This document shows, one piece after another, positions 23,956 through 31,663 of a DNA stretch of 49,886 nt. The stretch covers positions 1 through 49,886 of the forward strand of contig CAZINW010000014.1 in the NCBI GenBank assembly GCA_964540765.1. Direction: 5' to 3'. The notes beneath the pieces are model-generated. The model saw only the letters and a program-made list of their open reading frames with translations. It was not told the DNA's origin and searched no databases. The DNA comes from CAZJLN01 sp964540765. Lineage in GTDB: Bacteria; Chloroflexota; Anaerolineae; Anaerolineales; Anaerolineaceae. Both the position numbers and the translations under genes were made by a program. Every line of letters begins with the position of its first letter. The stretch's first letter is position 1.

Positions 23956-25620
23956 ATGATCACGATTCGCCTCAATAATCTCACCTTTTCCTACCCCTCC
24001 AAACCCGTTCTATCGGGGGTGAACTGCGAGATGCAGGACGGCACCGTCTACGGCATCATCGGACCCAATGGCAGCGGCAAAACCACCCTGCTCAAGCTAA
24101 TCCTGGACGAGCTGCAGCCGGACGAGGGCCTGGTGCTGCGTGAAAAGGGCATCTCAACAGCCTACATGGCTCAGGATGTGGATCTGGATGCGGAGGCGAG
24201 CGCATTTGAATCTGTCCGGTCAGGGGCTTGCGAGATCCTGCGCCTGGAAGCGCGCCTGGCTGAGATCGAAACTCATTTTGCAGATGCAGACACCCTGAAT
24301 AATGAGAGGCGGCTGACACGCCTGATCGATGAACAGCACAAAGCTCTGGAGGACTATACACAAGCAGGCGGGCCGGGGCTGAAGGGAAACATCCTCACGC
24401 TTTTGCGCAGCCTGGGCTTCCGCGATGAGGAAACGGAACTGCCAGTGGGGAAGCTCTCCGGCGGGCAGAAAAAGCTGCTTGGGCTGGCACGCATCATGAT
24501 CAGCAAACCGGGCGTACTGCTTTTGGACGAGCCCGACAACCACCTTGACCTGGATGGCAAGTTGATGCTGGAGAAGATCATCCGCAACTTCACCGGTACA
24601 GTGTTGATCGTTTCGCATGACCGCTACTTCCTTGATATGGTTGTGGACGGGATCATCGAGATTGAGGCTGGCAAATTGAACAGCTTCAGCGGCACCTACT
24701 CCGAATATGTGTTTGACAAGCAGCTCAAACAGGCGCGCCAGGCACAACTCTTCCAGGCGCAGCAGCATGAGATCACCCGGCTGGAGATGGCTGCCAAACG
24801 CCTGCTCAGCTGGGGCAAGGTTTATGACAATGAGAAGTTCAGCAAACGCGGCATGGCCATCCTGAAACGCCTGGAGCGCGTGGAGCGCATCGATCGCCCA
24901 CAGAGCGCAACGCGACCGCTCGAGATCAACCTGGGCGGATGGGCAGGCAGCCGCAAGGTGCTGGAGATCAAAGGCGTGTGCAAGGGCTTTGCGGACCCCA
25001 ATGGGAGGGGCAGGAGTGAGATCCTCAGGGAGGTGGACCTCTATTTGGGGTTTGGGGAGCGTGTCGGGCTGATTGGCCCCAATGGCGCTGGCAAGTCACT
25101 GTTGGTCAAGATGATCCTTGGACAGGTGGTACCAGACAGTGGCAGCATTGAGGTTGGCCCGAGCGTGCGCATCGGCTATTACTCTCAGGAGTTTGAAACG
25201 CTGGACATGCGCCCCGCGCTGCTGGAGACGGTATGCAAGGCTGGCAACTTCAATGAGAGCCGCGGTATAGCCTTCATGCGCAAGTTTGGCTTTGACTATC
25301 AGCAGCGGGATACACGCGTGGGCAGCCTTTCAGGCGGCGAAAGGGCACGCCTGCAAATCGCCTTGATCACACTCTCGGGCGCCAACTTCCTGCTGCTGGA
25401 TGAGCCCACCAACCATCTTGACATCCCTTCCTGCGAAGTGCTGGAGGATGCCCTGTTGGATTTTGCGGGCAGCATCCTGGCGATCTCGCATGACCGCTAC
25501 TTTTTGGATCGGATCGCCACGCGTATGGCTGCGCTCTCATCGCTTGGGTTGGAGACCTTCCCAGGGAATTACTCTGAGTATCAACTGCAGAAGCATGCCA
25601 GGGAACGCAGACAGGGTTAA
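23956..25620 (+). CDS. ABC-F family ATP-binding protein
   Basis: 554 aa with two ABC domains and no membrane segments. Domain 1 has GPNGSGKTT, LSGGQKKLL and LLLDEPDNHLD. Domain 2 has GPNGAGKS, LSGGERARLQ and LLLDEPTNHLD. The linker between them (about 230-320) is charged and helical, as in ABC-F translation factors that act at the ribosomal E site, including antibiotic-protection proteins. Domain 1 has Asp where most have Thr in DEPTNHLD. The start at MITIRLNNLTF matches family N-termini; an ATG at 23902 would add 18 unrelated residues. No Shine-Dalgarno is visible. Role in translation quality or drug protection is not decided by sequence. Confidence 0.92.
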   Translation: MITIRLNNLTFSYPSKPVLSGVNCEMQDGTVYGIIGPNGSGKTTLLKLILDELQPDEGLVLREKGISTAYMAQDVDLDAEASAFESVRSGACEILRLEARLAEIETHFADADTLNNERRLTRLIDEQHKALEDYTQAGGPGLKGNILTLLRSLGFRDEETELPVGKLSGGQKKLLGLARIMISKPGVLLLDEPDNHLDLDGKLMLEKIIRNFTGTVLIVSHDRYFLDMVVDGIIEIEAGKLNSFSGTYSEYVFDKQLKQARQAQLFQAQQHEITRLEMAAKRLLSWGKVYDNEKFSKRGMAILKRLERVERIDRPQSATRPLEINLGGWAGSRKVLEIKGVCKGFADPNGRGRSEILREVDLYLGFGERVGLIGPNGAGKSLLVKMILGQVVPDSGSIEVGPSVRIGYYSQEFETLDMRPALLETVCKAGNFNESRGIAFMRKFGFDYQQRDTRVGSLSGGERARLQIALITLSGANFLLLDEPTNHLDIPSCEVLEDALLDFAGSILAISHDRYFLDRIATRMAALSSLGLETFPGNYSEYQLQKHARERRQG

Positions 25621-25734
25621 TTGTCCCGGAAAGACCCTGGATGGTTGGTTCCACTGAGCATGTGCACCTGCGCCGAAGGCTTTAAAAAATCAGTAAAGCC
25701 AGAACAATTCCGCTAATCCTGACAAGCTTTTCAT

Positions 25735-25772
25735 GAGCCTCAAACAGGCGCAAGCTCCTGCCTGTGGGCTCT
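25735..25772 (+). terminator. Hairpin after the ABC-F gene, possible terminator
   Basis: GAGCC..ACAGGC and GCCTGT.GGGCTC form an interrupted stem. An A/T-rich stretch ends in a T6 run about 20 nt later. The distance to the T-run makes it an imperfect terminator. A second small hairpin, GGCTTTA/TAAAGCC, lies at 25678-25700. Confidence 0.45.
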
Positions 25773-25860
25773 TTGAGTTTGAATAAATTAATTTTTTACG
25801 AAAACCTGGAAATCTGGCGGGATGAGGTGGTGCTCCCCTTTGAAGACGAAACATTTCCTA

Positions 25861-26445
25861 TTAGACAAACGGTCTGCTGCGGTCAGACTCTGCACCCACC
25901 TGCGAGGCCTTCCTGCCCATTTTTTCAAGGGCAGCGCTGATGGCTTCCCTTACCACAGGGTCGGCTGCTGTCATCCGATACTCAAGTGCTTCACTCAACT
26001 GGTCACGTTGGTTGGATAAAGTCAGTTGTGATCCGACATCTCCGAGCGCTTCAGCAATCGCCTTCTTAACATCCTGATTTGGGTCGTTGAAAGCAGATAA
26101 GAGTGGCGTGAGCATACTGATGATAACGGTTTGATCTTTCACACTACGGCTGATATTGCCGAGAGCACTGGCAACAGCACCGCGATTGAGGGTTTGGGAT
26201 TGGTTGAGATGTTTGATGAGCGCTGCCACACAGGGTTCGCCGATCCTGGTCACTGCCAGGAATGCCTTAAAAAAGACTGACATATTGGTCGCATTGACGA
26301 GTTTTTCGACAACCGCTTCAGCGGCAGGTGCGCCAATTTCCACCAGGGCATCCACGGACTCTGTCTCAAAGTTTTTTGCGCCCAACAGTTTGACAAGACC
26401 CGCGATATCATTTTTCTGCTTCAAGTGCTCAATTGATTTTCCCAT
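25861..26445 (-). CDS. HEAT-repeat protein
   Basis: 194 aa, wholly helical. At least four degenerate HEAT-like units are visible, each with an ALxxIGxPA or ALGDVGS-type turn: VDALVEIGAPAAEAV, AVTRIGEPCVAALI, ASALGNISRSV and AEALGDVGSQL, plus a final ISAALEKMG. Such alpha-solenoids serve as protein-binding scaffolds, sometimes as bilin-lyase-like proteins. Residues outside the repeats give no catalytic hint. The start was put at the second of two adjacent ATGs, with GAGG 5 nt upstream. Monocistronic, convergent with the ABC-F gene. Confidence 0.8.
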   Translation of the reverse strand: MGKSIEHLKQKNDIAGLVKLLGAKNFETESVDALVEIGAPAAEAVVEKLVNATNMSVFFKAFLAVTRIGEPCVAALIKHLNQSQTLNRGAVASALGNISRSVKDQTVIISMLTPLLSAFNDPNQDVKKAIAEALGDVGSQLTLSNQRDQLSEALEYRMTAADPVVREAISAALEKMGRKASQVGAESDRSRPFV

Positions 26446-26688
26446 CATGTCCTCGTTTTCACCAGGAAGGTTAACAATTAGGGCTGGAGCAAAATAACGG
26501 CCCCGATTTGTGTTTATTGGATCAAAACAGGCAGTGATCAATATTAATTTAATGCTAATAATATAAAATTAGAGATTAATATAACACAGTAATTTCAAAA
26601 ATACAACAGGAATTTGTACTGACAAATAGCAGGGCAGACAAAATTGCCCCAATTATCTCCCAGGCAGGTCATTTTAACGCATAGCATC

Positions 26689-26757
26689 ATGGAACAAGCA
26701 AACACCCCATCACCAACCACTCCCGCATGTTATGCTTGCGGCTGAAAGGCAATCCGC
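26689..26757 (+). repeat. Duplicated upstream sequence, copy 2 (before lipA)
   Basis: Homologous to 23865-23932. It ends 37 bp before the lipA -35 box. The strongest block, CCCGCATGTTATGCTTGCG, is shared almost unchanged. Confidence 0.65.
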
Positions 26758-26793
26758 ATGGGGAACGAATTTCTAAAAAGGTCAAGTTGCACA

Positions 26794-26821
26794 TTGACAA
26801 AAATAGGCAAGCCAGTAAAAT
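26794..26821 (+). promoter_or_regulatory. lipA promoter, leaderless start
   Basis: TTGACA (26794-26799), a 16-bp spacer and TAAAAT (26816-26821). The lipA ATG starts 6 nt after the -10 box, with no Shine-Dalgarno. Confidence 0.7.
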
Positions 26822-26827
26822 GACTGC

Positions 26828-27778
26828 ATGCCCGATAAAATAACCCGGGATCGTATTGATCCCAATAAAATTGATACCACCCCCATCCCTAGACCTTCCT
26901 GGATCAAGGTTGATCAATCCAGGAGTGAGACCTATGCATGGTTAAAGACTCTCATGCGCCGCAAGGAATTGCACACAGTCTGCGAGGAAGCTCATTGTCC
27001 AAACATGGGTGAGTGCTGGGGCAGCGGCACCGCCACTTTCCTGGTGCTTGGGGATATTTGCACGCGTGCCTGCCGATTTTGCGATATCAAGCATGGCAAA
27101 CCTGCAGAAATTGACTGGAAGGAACCAGAGCGTGTTGCCAGGGCGGTTCAGGCGATGGGGCTCAAACATGCCGTCATCACCAGCGTCAACCGTGATGACT
27201 GCGAGGATGGTGGTGCGTCCATCTTTGCTGAGATTATCCAGAAGATCCGCACTTATCAGCCCGGCTGTTCAGTGGAGGTACTCATCCCTGATTTTAAAGG
27301 CAGCCTGAATGCCCTGAAGATCGTCATGGATGCCCGTCCGGAGATCCTCAACCATAACATCGAAACTGTGCCACGCCTTTTCCAACAGATCCAACCGCAC
27401 GACCGTTACACCTGGTCGCAGGCAATCCTGGAGAATGCCAAATGCCTTGAACCAGAGGTGCTCACCAAGTCAGGCATCATGGTTGGTTTGGGTGAAGCAA
27501 TGGAAGAGATCAAAGCAGCGATGGCAGACTTGCGCGATTTGGGGGTGGATATCCTCACCCTCGGGCAATACCTGCAACCCAGCCGCAGGCATATTGCCAT
27601 AACGCGTTATTACACGCTGGAGGAATTTGACGAGCTAAGAGATTATGGTTACAGCCTGGGTTTTCGTTGGGTTGAAAGCGCTCCGTTGGTGCGCTCCTCC
27701 TACCACGCCTTTGAACAGGTCCGTTCGCTCAGCAACATATACAAGAATATGACTGTGGACGAGGTTGGAACAATTTAA
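26828..27778 (+). CDS. lipA: Lipoyl synthase
   Basis: 316 aa radical SAM enzyme that inserts two sulfurs into the protein-bound octanoyl group, giving lipoyl cofactor. The auxiliary cluster ligands are Cys52, Cys57 and Cys63 (CEEAHCPNMGEC). The radical SAM cluster is Cys78, Cys82 and Cys85 (CTRACRFC). The C-terminal RSSYHA supplies the Ser ligand of the auxiliary cluster. Length is normal. The start follows a consensus-like promoter by 6 nt. Its stop overlaps a 23-codon mini-ORF leading to lplB and lplA, so the lipoylation genes form one operon. Confidence 0.96.
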   Translation: MPDKITRDRIDPNKIDTTPIPRPSWIKVDQSRSETYAWLKTLMRRKELHTVCEEAHCPNMGECWGSGTATFLVLGDICTRACRFCDIKHGKPAEIDWKEPERVARAVQAMGLKHAVITSVNRDDCEDGGASIFAEIIQKIRTYQPGCSVEVLIPDFKGSLNALKIVMDARPEILNHNIETVPRLFQQIQPHDRYTWSQAILENAKCLEPEVLTKSGIMVGLGEAMEEIKAAMADLRDLGVDILTLGQYLQPSRRHIAITRYYTLEEFDELRDYGYSLGFRWVESAPLVRSSYHAFEQVRSLSNIYKNMTVDEVGTI

Positions 27779-27849
27779 TGGCTGGTATCCTGATGATGCC
27801 AATTTTTACCGGGCGAGACCCCATGCATAAAGGACTGGTGCAGTTATGA
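27778..27849 (+). CDS. 23-codon mini-ORF bridging lipA and lplB
   Basis: The ATG overlaps the lipA stop (TAATG, 27776-27780) and the stop overlaps the lplB start (ATGA, 27846-27849). It would give MAGILMMPIFTG, then RDPMHKGLVQL. No family is recognised. The exact fit at both ends suggests translational coupling in place of separate ribosome sites, but a chance frame in a 67-bp spacer cannot be excluded. Confidence 0.35.
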   Translation: MAGILMMPIFTGRDPMHKGLVQL

Positions 27850-28130
27850 AAACTGGGAAAGCAATAAGGAAAGTGCCTGACGGCAAAATGCTGCAAATTG
27901 AAGTAAAGTATGGCAAACGTATTGAAGTTTTTAAACTGACCGGGGATTTTTTCCTTCACCCGGAAGAGGCGTTGGACACCATCACGCAGGCACTTACGGG
28001 GCTCGCTCTGCCGCTGGATGTTGACCTGGCACGCAGCCGGGTTGCCAACGCATTGGAGAGCTGGGAGGCACAGCTTATTGGTGCAGATGCTGAGGATATC
28101 ATCAGCACCCTGCAGGAGGCGCTGCAATGA
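27846..28130 (+). CDS. LplB-like accessory subunit of a bipartite lipoate-protein ligase
   Basis: 94 aa, matching the stand-alone C-terminal (accessory) domain of lipoate-protein ligases, as in the split enzyme of Thermoplasma. Marks are AIRKVPDGKMLQIEVKYGKRI and LTGDFFLHPEEAL, then a helical end. In split ligases the large subunit needs this small one to adenylate lipoate. It overlaps lplA by 4 nt (ATGA), as expected for subunits made in equal amount. It may use lipoate or octanoate; the presence of lipA makes octanoate plausible. Confidence 0.85.
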   Translation: MKTGKAIRKVPDGKMLQIEVKYGKRIEVFKLTGDFFLHPEEALDTITQALTGLALPLDVDLARSRVANALESWEAQLIGADAEDIISTLQEALQ

Positions 28131-28873
28131 AATATCGCCTGATCCCTTTCCGCTATTTTAATGCCTTTATGAACATGGCTCTCGATGAAGCCATTATGAA
28201 GTCAGTGCGCAGTGGGGAAGCACATCCGACCATTCGCTTCTATGGATGGGATCCTTCGGCAGTATCCATTGGCATCTTCCAGGGCATCCTTAACGAAGTC
28301 AACCTTGAAACCTGCAAAGGGGCAGGGGTGGATGTGGTGCGGCGTCTGACCGGCGGCGGTGCAGTTTATCATGATCGCCTGGGCGAGGTGACCTATTCGA
28401 TTATAGCGCCAGTGGATGCTTTCGATGCCAATATCATCGTCTCATATGAACAAATTTGTGAGGGGATCGTCCTGGCGTTAAAATCGCTGGGGCTGCCTGC
28501 CGGGTTTGAACGTATCAACGATATATTGGTGAACGGTCGGAAAATCTCAGGGAATGCCCAGACGCGCCGGGATGGGATCCTTTTGCAGCATGGCACCATC
28601 TTATACAATGTGGATGTGAACAAGATGTTTTCATACCTGAATGTCAGCTCCGAAAAGGTGTCTGACAAGCTGATCAAGAGCGTGCAAAAGCGCGTCACCA
28701 GCGTCGCGGAATTGGCGAATGTGTCCATGCAGGACCTGCAGGATTCCCTCCAGGAAGGATTCAGTCACGAGCGCGATGTGGAAATTGGCGAATATAGCGA
28801 CAGCGAGCTGAAACACGCCACCAGCATTGCCAAAGAGAAATTCAGTAGTGAAGCGTGGAACTTCCGGCTATAA
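28127..28873 (+). CDS. lplA: Lipoate-protein ligase A, catalytic subunit
   Basis: 248 aa, the length of the LplA large domain without the C-terminal domain, which is encoded separately by the overlapping gene upstream. It has the lipoate-binding RRLTGGGAVYHD and the catalytic Lys in GRKISGNAQTRR, the usual LplA/LipM signatures, plus FMNMALDEAI near the N-terminus. It transfers lipoyl or octanoyl groups to E2 and GcvH lysines via the acyl-AMP. No octanoyltransferase lipB is in the window, so this pair may supply the octanoyl substrate for LipA. Confidence 0.93.
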   Translation: MKYRLIPFRYFNAFMNMALDEAIMKSVRSGEAHPTIRFYGWDPSAVSIGIFQGILNEVNLETCKGAGVDVVRRLTGGGAVYHDRLGEVTYSIIAPVDAFDANIIVSYEQICEGIVLALKSLGLPAGFERINDILVNGRKISGNAQTRRDGILLQHGTILYNVDVNKMFSYLNVSSEKVSDKLIKSVQKRVTSVAELANVSMQDLQDSLQEGFSHERDVEIGEYSDSELKHATSIAKEKFSSEAWNFRL

Positions 28874-29010
28874 CGAGAGGAAATCGGGGGGACATGCAGG
28901 CAGAAATGCTTTTGGGAATAGAAGCAGAGCCGTTAACGACAAACACCTGAGTGATCCTCCTTGCTTATCCTGACAGGTATAAGACGGCACCCAAAGGGTT
29001 TGAATGGCAT

Positions 29011-29046
29011 AAATGGTGCGGCCAGCAGAAGACCGACACCCTACAA
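29011..29046. repeat. TAGGGTGCG-type hairpin repeat, copy 5 (inverted)
   Basis: AAATGGTGCGG, an 11-nt loop and CCGACACCCTA, the same inverted arrangement as copy 4. It lies between lplA and the convergent gene at 29084. Confidence 0.55.
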
Positions 29047-29083
29047 AAAATTGACTCTACCCTCCACCCATCCTATCACTGAC

Positions 29084-29467
29084 TTACCAGTTTTGAAAGC
29101 GGCAGGGGATGCCAAAGAAGGTCTTGCCGCCCAGGATTTCTTCGATCTCAAGCCGGCTTTGATGACCAGGGTAATGGATGAGGATATCGGCTTTGCCGGG
29201 GCATATGTCGCCATATTCACTTAACGCAATCACCACATTGCTGGGGCTTATCTGTTCAATGCGTGTAATCACGTCCGTATATTCAGCCATGGCAGCCTCC
29301 ACCTCCGCCACCGTGGGGAGTTGATCACAGGGCAGATAGTGGCTGTAATTGTCATACAAGACGTCATCGTACAGGTGACTCAGCCCATGGTTTTTTGTTT
29401 CAATCAAGAGGAGAACGCCGCATGCCACCAATATACCAATCAAGATGAAACGCGTTGATTTTCTCAT
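29084..29467 (-). CDS. Hypothetical membrane-anchored protein
   Basis: 127 aa. An N-terminal signal anchor (RFILIGILVACGVLLLI, residues 6-22) is followed by a soluble region with four acidic stretches and two Cys (YLPCDQLP and DICPGKAD) that could form a disulfide outside the cell, plus a third in the last residues (IPCRFQNW). A MVxxMAEYTDVITRIE-like helix is visible in the middle. No family recognised. Shine-Dalgarno-like AAAGGCGG precedes the ATG, and a TATAAT lies at 29491-29496 on the same strand. Isolated gene. Confidence 0.65.
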   Translation of the reverse strand: MRKSTRFILIGILVACGVLLLIETKNHGLSHLYDDVLYDNYSHYLPCDQLPTVAEVEAAMAEYTDVITRIEQISPSNVVIALSEYGDICPGKADILIHYPGHQSRLEIEEILGGKTFFGIPCRFQNW

Positions 29468-29712
29468 GTAAACCGCCTTTCTCTCTTGAAATTATACCCG
29501 CATCTGCTTCTGCTGCATGACTTTGCATGACTGAAGAATTATCTCAGTCGTCGTTTTTCTACTCAGCCTGCCAGTATATGTGCCCCTTGCTGGCGTTGCT
29601 TTTGCCTTCATTCTCATGCCCTGTAACCAGGAGCAAACCAACCAGTTCACCAACCATAGCAACCTCAAATCTGATGGTCGGGATGTTCCACCCTAAAAGA
29701 ATTCCCCAGCAA

Positions 29713-29750
29713 AATGCAAATGGCGACCTGAAAAGTCTGCCATTTGCATT
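29713..29750 (-). terminator. Terminator-like hairpin after the ABC exporter operon
   Basis: Perfect 12-bp arms AATGCAAATGGC (29713-29724) and GCCATTTGCATT (29739-29750) with a 14-nt loop. On the minus strand it is followed by TTTT and lies 15 bp past the exporter stop. Confidence 0.65.
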
Positions 29751-29764
29751 ATAGATATTAAAAC

Positions 29765-31663
29765 TCAGGCACTGACCGGCTGCATTTCAAACTGGCTGTT
29801 ATACAACTCGGCGTAAAAGCCATTTTGTTCGAGTAGATCCTCATGCTTGCCCTGCTCAACGATATCGCCATCCCGCATCACCAGGATCAGGTCAGCATTA
29901 CGGATGGTGGAAAGGCGATGGGCAATAATGAAGCTGGTGCGCCCCCGCATCAAGCGCTCCATGGCTCGCTGGATCAGCACTTCAGTGCGTGTGTCCACCG
30001 AGCTGGTGGCTTCATCCAGGATGAGGATCTCAGGGTCAGCCAGGATGGCACGGGCGATGGTGAGCAACTGCTTTTGACCGGAGGAGACATTGCTGGCCTC
30101 TTCATTCAACACCATGTCAAAGCCCCCCGGTAGCGTGCGGATGAAGTGATCCACATGTGCAGTGGCAGCCGCCTGCATGACCTCCTCATTGGTGGCATCC
30201 TCCCTGCCGTAGCGGATATTCTCGCGGATGGTGTCGTTGTAGAGCCAGGCATCCTGCAGCACCATGGCAAACACACTGCGCAAATCCTCACGGGTAAAAT
30301 CCTTGATGTTGTATCCATCCACGCGAATCTCGCCGCTGTTGACGTCATAGAAGCGCATCAGCAGCTTGACCATGGTGGTCTTGCCGGCACCAGTGGGACC
30401 GACAATGGCAATTCTCTGTCCGGGCTTGATCGATACAGAGAAGTCATTGATGATGATCTTTTCAGGATCGTAGCCAAAATGAACGTTCTTGAATTCAACA
30501 GCGCCCTTCACCTGCTCCAGCTTCACCGGGTTGGCGGTATCGGGCACTTCTTCTACTTCGTTCAGAAATTCAAAGACCCTTTCCGCAGCTGCCGCTGTTT
30601 GCTGGAGGACGTTGGAGATATTGGCAATCTGCATGATGGGTTCATTGAACGAGCGCACATACTGGATGAATGCCTGGATATCACCCAGCGTGATCGCGTT
30701 GCGGATCACCAGGTAGCCGCCCAGGATACAGACTGCCACATAGCCAAAGTTGCTGATCAGGCGCATGATTGGCATCATCAAATGCGAGAGGAACTGGGAC
30801 TTCCAAGCACTGGTGTAGAGTGTATCATTGAGTTTTTCAAAACGCTCAATGCTTTTGGCTTCACCATTGAAGGCTTTCAGGACAATATGACCGCCGTACA
30901 TTTCCTCCACATGTCCGTTAACATGTCCCAAATATTCCTGCTGTTGTTGAAAATATTTTTGCGAATGTTTGACAATGATACTAATCACCACCATCGAAAG
31001 TGGGATGGTCAGCAGTGCGATCAAGGTCATCGTCCAACTGATCGAGAACATCATGATCAAAATGCCGATCACCGATGTGATGGAAGTGACGATCTGCGAG
31101 AGGCTCTGATTGAGCGTCTGGCTGATGGTATCGACATCGTTGGTGACGCGGGAAAGCACTTCACCCTGGCTGATAGTATCGAAATATTTCAAAGGCAGCC
31201 GGTTGATCTTGCTGGCAATGTCCTTACGAAAGCGATAAGTGATATCCATGGAGACGCCGGACATGATCCAGCCCTGCAAAAAGCTGAAAAGCGTAGAGAT
31301 CATGTAAAGGACGAGTACACGCAGGAGGATGTTGCGGATGGCAATGAAATCGATCTCCCCGCTGCCACCAATGCGCGCGAGGACACCCTCATACAACTTG
31401 GTGGTTGCCTGACCGAGGATCTTGGGCCCCATGATGGAAAATGCCGTAGATGCTGCCGCCACGAGGAGCACCACAAGGATGGCTACCTTGTAGCTGCCAA
31501 GGTATCCAAGCAGACTGACCATGGTACCCTTGAAGTCACGGGCTTTTTCACCTTGCATCATTGCCATGGGACCACCGCCTGGTCTCCCTCCCATGGGTCC
31601 TCTGGGCGGTTTTTGGGATTGTGCAGTAGCGGGATGTTGGTTGTTCTTGTTTTGCTCGCTCAT
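29765..31663 (-). CDS. Heterodimeric ABC exporter subunit with the active ATPase site
   Basis: 632 aa: a Gly/Pro-rich cytoplasmic N-tail (1-45), six transmembrane helices and a C-terminal ATPase domain. Motifs are GPTGAGKTTMVKLL (Walker A), VSSGQKQLL (signature), LILDEATSSVD (Walker B with the catalytic Glu) and IIAHRLSTI (H-switch). The partner at 31660 has a degenerate site, so the pair fits asymmetric multidrug or lipid exporters of the TM287/288 and BmrCD kind. The start overlaps the partner's stop by 4 nt and has AGGAGG upstream. Controlled with the MarR gene. The signature Ser-Ser-Gly replaces the usual Ser-Gly-Gly. Confidence 0.94.
   Translation of the reverse strand: MSEQNKNNQHPATAQSQKPPRGPMGGRPGGGPMAMMQGEKARDFKGTMVSLLGYLGSYKVAILVVLLVAAASTAFSIMGPKILGQATTKLYEGVLARIGGSGEIDFIAIRNILLRVLVLYMISTLFSFLQGWIMSGVSMDITYRFRKDIASKINRLPLKYFDTISQGEVLSRVTNDVDTISQTLNQSLSQIVTSITSVIGILIMMFSISWTMTLIALLTIPLSMVVISIIVKHSQKYFQQQQEYLGHVNGHVEEMYGGHIVLKAFNGEAKSIERFEKLNDTLYTSAWKSQFLSHLMMPIMRLISNFGYVAVCILGGYLVIRNAITLGDIQAFIQYVRSFNEPIMQIANISNVLQQTAAAAERVFEFLNEVEEVPDTANPVKLEQVKGAVEFKNVHFGYDPEKIIINDFSVSIKPGQRIAIVGPTGAGKTTMVKLLMRFYDVNSGEIRVDGYNIKDFTREDLRSVFAMVLQDAWLYNDTIRENIRYGREDATNEEVMQAAATAHVDHFIRTLPGGFDMVLNEEASNVSSGQKQLLTIARAILADPEILILDEATSSVDTRTEVLIQRAMERLMRGRTSFIIAHRLSTIRNADLILVMRDGDIVEQGKHEDLLEQNGFYAELYNSQFEMQPVSA

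Noticed and set aside
29527..29754. 75-codon plus-strand frame
   Set aside because: Runs into the exporter terminator hairpin; composition not protein-like.
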